NCBI GenBank assembly: GCA_030630015.1
Contig: DAOVNV010000107.1
Location: forward strand, 1-8,053
Length of the DNA: 8,053 bases
Direction: 5' to 3'
Source: Desulfuromonadales bacterium
GTDB lineage: Bacteria > Desulfobacterota > Desulfuromonadia > Desulfuromonadales > BM103
The translations under genes were made by a program, and so were the position numbers. Positions 6,427-8,053 of this stretch are shown piece by piece; the stretch's first letter is position 1, and every line of letters begins with the position of its first letter. The notes under the pieces are model-generated. The model did not search any database, was not told the origin of the DNA, and was given only the letters and a program-made list of their open reading frames with translations.

Positions 6427-6783
6427 TTATTTTCGTTCCCTCTGGCTCTGGCAATCAAGACAGAAGGGTGCTTCGGGACGCGCCTTGAGACGGCCATAGC
6501 CGATATTCTCGCCGCAGTCAACGCAGAAGCCATACTCTTTTTCTGAATGACGCCGCAGTGCGGTTTCTATTTGCGTGAGCCTTTGCCTGGCAATCCGCAG
6601 GTTCGCCTGTGACATGCTCTGCTGTTGCATGGCATCCATACGCGACAGGCGTCCGATCGGCTGATCCAGTCCGACCGGCTTTGCTCCTTCGGTTGAATTT
6701 TCCAGCAGGAGCCTGGATCCTTCGCGCAGAGTCAGCAGGTCTGCGTACAGTTCTTCAATTTGTTGTCTGGTCAACTCGCGCAT
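6427..6783 (-). CDS. DksA/TraR-family zinc-finger protein
   Basis: This 118-residue protein belongs to the DksA/TraR group, whose members bind RNA polymerase through the secondary channel or resemble proteins that do. The C-terminal zinc finger is C87-V-D-C90 and C108-L-D-C111 in the context YGFCVDCGENIGYGRL and APFCLDCQ. The N-terminal two-thirds is helical and carries GRLSRMDAMQQQ at 44-55, the segment that in relatives forms the coiled-coil tip. Full DksA is about 150 residues and has two acidic tip residues. Only D50 is seen here, so it is a short DksA-like protein rather than clear DksA, and whether it responds to ppGpp is unknown. The ATG at 6783 lies inside the 3' end of the upstream membrane-protein gene, overlapping it by 29 bases, with only a weak AGG upstream. 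No terminator is evident in the 110 bases before the secreted-protein gene. Confidence 0.92.
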   Translation of the reverse strand: MRELTRQQIEELYADLLTLREGSRLLLENSTEGAKPVGLDQPIGRLSRMDAMQQQSMSQANLRIARQRLTQIETALRRHSEKEYGFCVDCGENIGYGRLKARPEAPFCLDCQSQRERK

Positions 6784-7153
6784 TTTCAGATGCCTGTTCT
6801 GTCGTTGTACTTTCCTTCAGCCAGTATCTGGGGTAGGTGAACTTAATGCTGATGGAAATGGCGTCTTTCACTGTAATTTTTTTCGTTGCCACTGGGAGAA
6901 ACGCCATGCAGATCATGCCGGCCCAGAATGAGATAGGCAGGCCGATAAAAACGAGGAAACTCTCCCAGGCTGTAAATACTCTCGGTTGGCCGAAGGCAGT
7001 CTGTTCGATGAAAAGTGTCAGGAGTGACCCCCATCCCATCCAATAGAGAAAAAAACCGCACACGAAACCGAAACCGAACGTATTTTGCGCTATTTGCTGA
7101 AATTTAGGTTTGAGTAAATAATATTCCTTGAAATAGCGTATCGACAATTTCAC
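6755..7153 (-). CDS. Hypothetical two-helix membrane protein
   Basis: This is an unrecognised 132-residue protein. It has a basic, aromatic N-terminal segment (about 1-24), two strongly hydrophobic helices at roughly 26-49 and 65-89, and a hydrophilic C-terminal tail rich in Thr, Glu and Asn. The basic residues K91-K92 after the second helix and the charged N-terminus suggest a hairpin in the inner membrane with both ends in the cytoplasm, which is an inference from the positive-inside rule. The start is GTG, supported by GGGAGA six bases upstream. The 3' end overlaps the DksA-like gene by 29 bases in another frame. The coding sequence looks more AT-rich than the Fe-S/tRNA genes. No function can be assigned. 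Confidence 0.75.
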   Translation of the reverse strand: MKLSIRYFKEYYLLKPKFQQIAQNTFGFGFVCGFFLYWMGWGSLLTLFIEQTAFGQPRVFTAWESFLVFIGLPISFWAGMICMAFLPVATKKITVKDAISISIKFTYPRYWLKESTTTEQASENARVDQTTN

Positions 7154-7159
7154 AGATAC

Positions 7160-7165
7160 TCTCCC
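7160..7165 (-). promoter_or_regulatory. Ribosome binding site that fixes a GTG start
   Basis: On the minus strand GGGAGA lies six bases before the GTG at 7153-7151. This good match supports GTG initiation of the two-helix membrane protein. Confidence 0.7.
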
Positions 7166-7239
7166 GTTTGCTTTCCGGATACTGGAACAGTGTGATGAAC
7201 AAAAAAATGTACGATATGAAAACTCAGGATGGCTCCTAA

Positions 7240-7713
7240 TTAATCCATGAGAGTCATAGACTGGATATTAAAGTAATAAATATCGAGTTGCTCGCCATTT
7301 ACAACAAATTTGATCGTTATAAGTGCCTCACCATTCTCATATTCGGCATTTGAGGTGTATGTGACAGTCGTCCTGGTTGTGTTGTCATTCATGAGGGCAT
7401 TGTCTGACCTGATGTCGGCAACTTCCTCAAACTTTGGTTTCTCAAAAGTTTTGAGAGCGCCAAGCTTGGAAAATTTATTGATGATTGCAGTGAACTTTTC
7501 AGGGCTAACTTTCTCTAGAGCTTCGGGAGAAATATGTTTCCTGAAGACATCCTCTTGCCATGTCGACATCTCCGGGATGACTTCCTGCAGGAGCGGTACG
7601 ACAGTATCGTTATATTGTGCAGCCTGGTAGGCAGTATAAAACTTGATGCCGGTAAAGCTGAGCACGACGGCTAATAGGGCAGCCCCCACGACCATCAGTA
7701 TATTTTTAGCCAC
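7240..7713 (-). CDS. Hypothetical membrane-anchored protein
   Basis: This is an unrecognised protein of 157 residues from the chosen start. It has one hydrophobic segment at about 5-23, close to the N-terminus and preceded by K3. This is best read as an uncleaved signal anchor or signal peptide that places the rest in the periplasm. The remainder is an alpha region (about 30-95, including QEVIPEMSTWQEDVF and SPEKFTAIINKF) followed by a beta-rich region (about 110-155, TTVTYTSNAEYENGEALITI). That helix-then-sheet order is reminiscent of small NTF2-like or cystatin-like folds, but this is only an impression. The open frame extends to TTG at 7749. GTG 7713 is preferred because AAAGG lies six bases upstream and the resulting N-terminus is typical. 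The gene looks AT-rich and stands alone between a terminator and an 86-base gap before the next gene. Confidence 0.75.
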   Translation of the reverse strand: MAKNILMVVGAALLAVVLSFTGIKFYTAYQAAQYNDTVVPLLQEVIPEMSTWQEDVFRKHISPEALEKVSPEKFTAIINKFSKLGALKTFEKPKFEEVADIRSDNALMNDNTTRTTVTYTSNAEYENGEALITIKFVVNGEQLDIYYFNIQSMTLMD

Positions 7714-7895
7714 GTTTGACCTTTCTTGTTCACATGTCTTATTGATCAATGACGATTCGTCAGCGCCGAGACAGTCTACACTATTCGGTAAAATAATAAT
7801 CAGTAAAATTCTATGGAACTTTTTAATGCTGAAGCCGTAACCAAACGGATCCAGGTTGAATTTCCGGAACGGCTCACAGGATGTGCGCGATCATT
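7714..7895. other. AT-rich intergenic leader
   Basis: This gap lies between the terminator of the nrdJ-like gene and the membrane-anchored hypothetical. A promoter for the hypothetical is expected here because a terminator lies upstream, but I see no convincing -35/-10 pair, operator or RNA gene. The only extra coding potential is the 12-codon TTG extension of the downstream gene. Confidence 0.5.
7720..7724 (-). promoter_or_regulatory. Ribosome binding site that decides GTG over TTG
   Basis: On the minus strand AAAGG lies six bases before the GTG at 7713-7711. The upstream in-frame TTG at 7749 has no comparable site, so the shorter protein is preferred. Confidence 0.6.
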
Positions 7896-7932
7896 AAAAT
7901 GAGGGCTGCCGAGTATACAGACAGCCCTCATT
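7896..7932 (-). terminator. Rho-independent terminator after the nrdJ-like gene
   Basis: An 11-bp perfect inverted repeat is formed by AATGAGGGCTG at 7898-7908 and CAGCCCTCATT at 7922-7932, with a 13-base loop. Read on the minus strand the stem ends in TTTT at 7899-7896. It lies about 50 bases after the stop codon of the minus-strand gene at the window edge, with heptamer array 4 in between. Confidence 0.85.
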
Positions 7933-7947
7933 GAAAAAGTTTATTGA

Positions 7948-7982
7948 GCACTCATCGCGCAGCACTCAGAACTCAGCACTGT
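7948..7982 (+). repeat. Heptamer array 4 (TCA-tailed units)
   Basis: Five period-7 units read GCACTCA, TCGCGCA, GCACTCA, GAACTCA and GCACTGT. The tail TCA is kept in three units and the head alternates GCAC and GAAC. The array ends two bases from the stop codon of the nrdJ-like gene and precedes its terminator, so it lies in the 3' untranslated region. Confidence 0.8.
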
Positions 7983-7984
7983 TT

Positions 7985-8053
7985 CTAAGCACACTCCGAA
8001 TAACCGCAGGCGTGGCAGACGCAACAGCCGCCTTCATGTTCGACCCGGCCACC
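7985..8053 (-). CDS. nrdJ: C-terminus of probable B12-dependent ribonucleotide reductase (partial)
   Basis: Only the last 22 codons and the TAG stop are in the window; the gene continues to the right. The fragment has the CxxC-type ending GGCCVCHACGYSECA, preceded by GRVEHE. Adenosylcobalamin-dependent (class II) ribonucleotide reductases of the long type often end in a Cys-rich zinc-ribbon tail of the form GC-x-x-CHxCGYSxC. There the cysteines are thought to re-reduce the active site or bind zinc. The match is short, so another zinc-ribbon protein cannot be excluded. If correct, the enzyme makes deoxyribonucleotides independently of oxygen, which suits an anaerobe. A heptamer array and a strong terminator follow the stop. 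Confidence 0.68.
   Translation of the reverse strand, partial: GGRVEHEGGCCVCHACGYSECA

Overview
The window looks like chromosomal housekeeping DNA from an anaerobic deltaproteobacterium of the Desulfuromonas/Geobacter/Pelobacter kind (Desulfuromonadales). This is inferred from the gene set (NifS, then NifU-type scaffold, then MnmA, then MtaB), from what appears to be the C-terminal end of a B12-dependent ribonucleotide reductase at the right edge, and from the style of the proteins. No rRNA or other decisive marker is present.

Left part, + strand (1-3733): the end of a NifS/IscS-type cysteine desulfurase, a NifU/IscU scaffold, the tRNA 2-thiouridylase MnmA and the radical-SAM methylthiotransferase MtaB. 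They make one functional chain. The desulfurase supplies sulfur, the scaffold builds Fe-S clusters, MnmA uses persulfide sulfur to thiolate U34 of tRNA, and MtaB needs two [4Fe-4S] clusters to methylthiolate t6A37. A GU-tolerant hairpin after nifU may separate nifSU from mnmA.

Middle part, - strand (3769-6316), reading right to left: a secreted coiled-coil protein of unknown function, a short YkgJ/YcgN-type Cys-cluster protein whose start overlaps the upstream stop by one base, and an Atg22-like (UMF1) MFS permease that converges on mtaB.

Right part, - strand (6427-8053), reading right to left: the last 22 codons of a protein that looks like NrdJ, followed by a strong terminator; a single-pass membrane-anchored hypothetical protein; a two-helix membrane hypothetical; and a DksA/TraR-type zinc-finger protein that overlaps it by 29 bases. 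The two hypotheticals look more AT-rich than the rest.

No complete novel system is visible. The most notable structure that the genes do not explain is a dispersed set of period-7 arrays at 2312-2340, 2408-2437, 5040-5067 and 7948-7982. In a common orientation the units look like GNAC followed by a three-base tail that is largely uniform within an array (GCG, CCC or TCA) but differs between arrays. All four touch gene ends. Two are translated into the N-termini of MtaB and the permease, and two form an inverted pair around the mtaB start. A separate degenerate repeat with short inverted ends appears to have replaced the C-terminus of the YkgJ-like protein.
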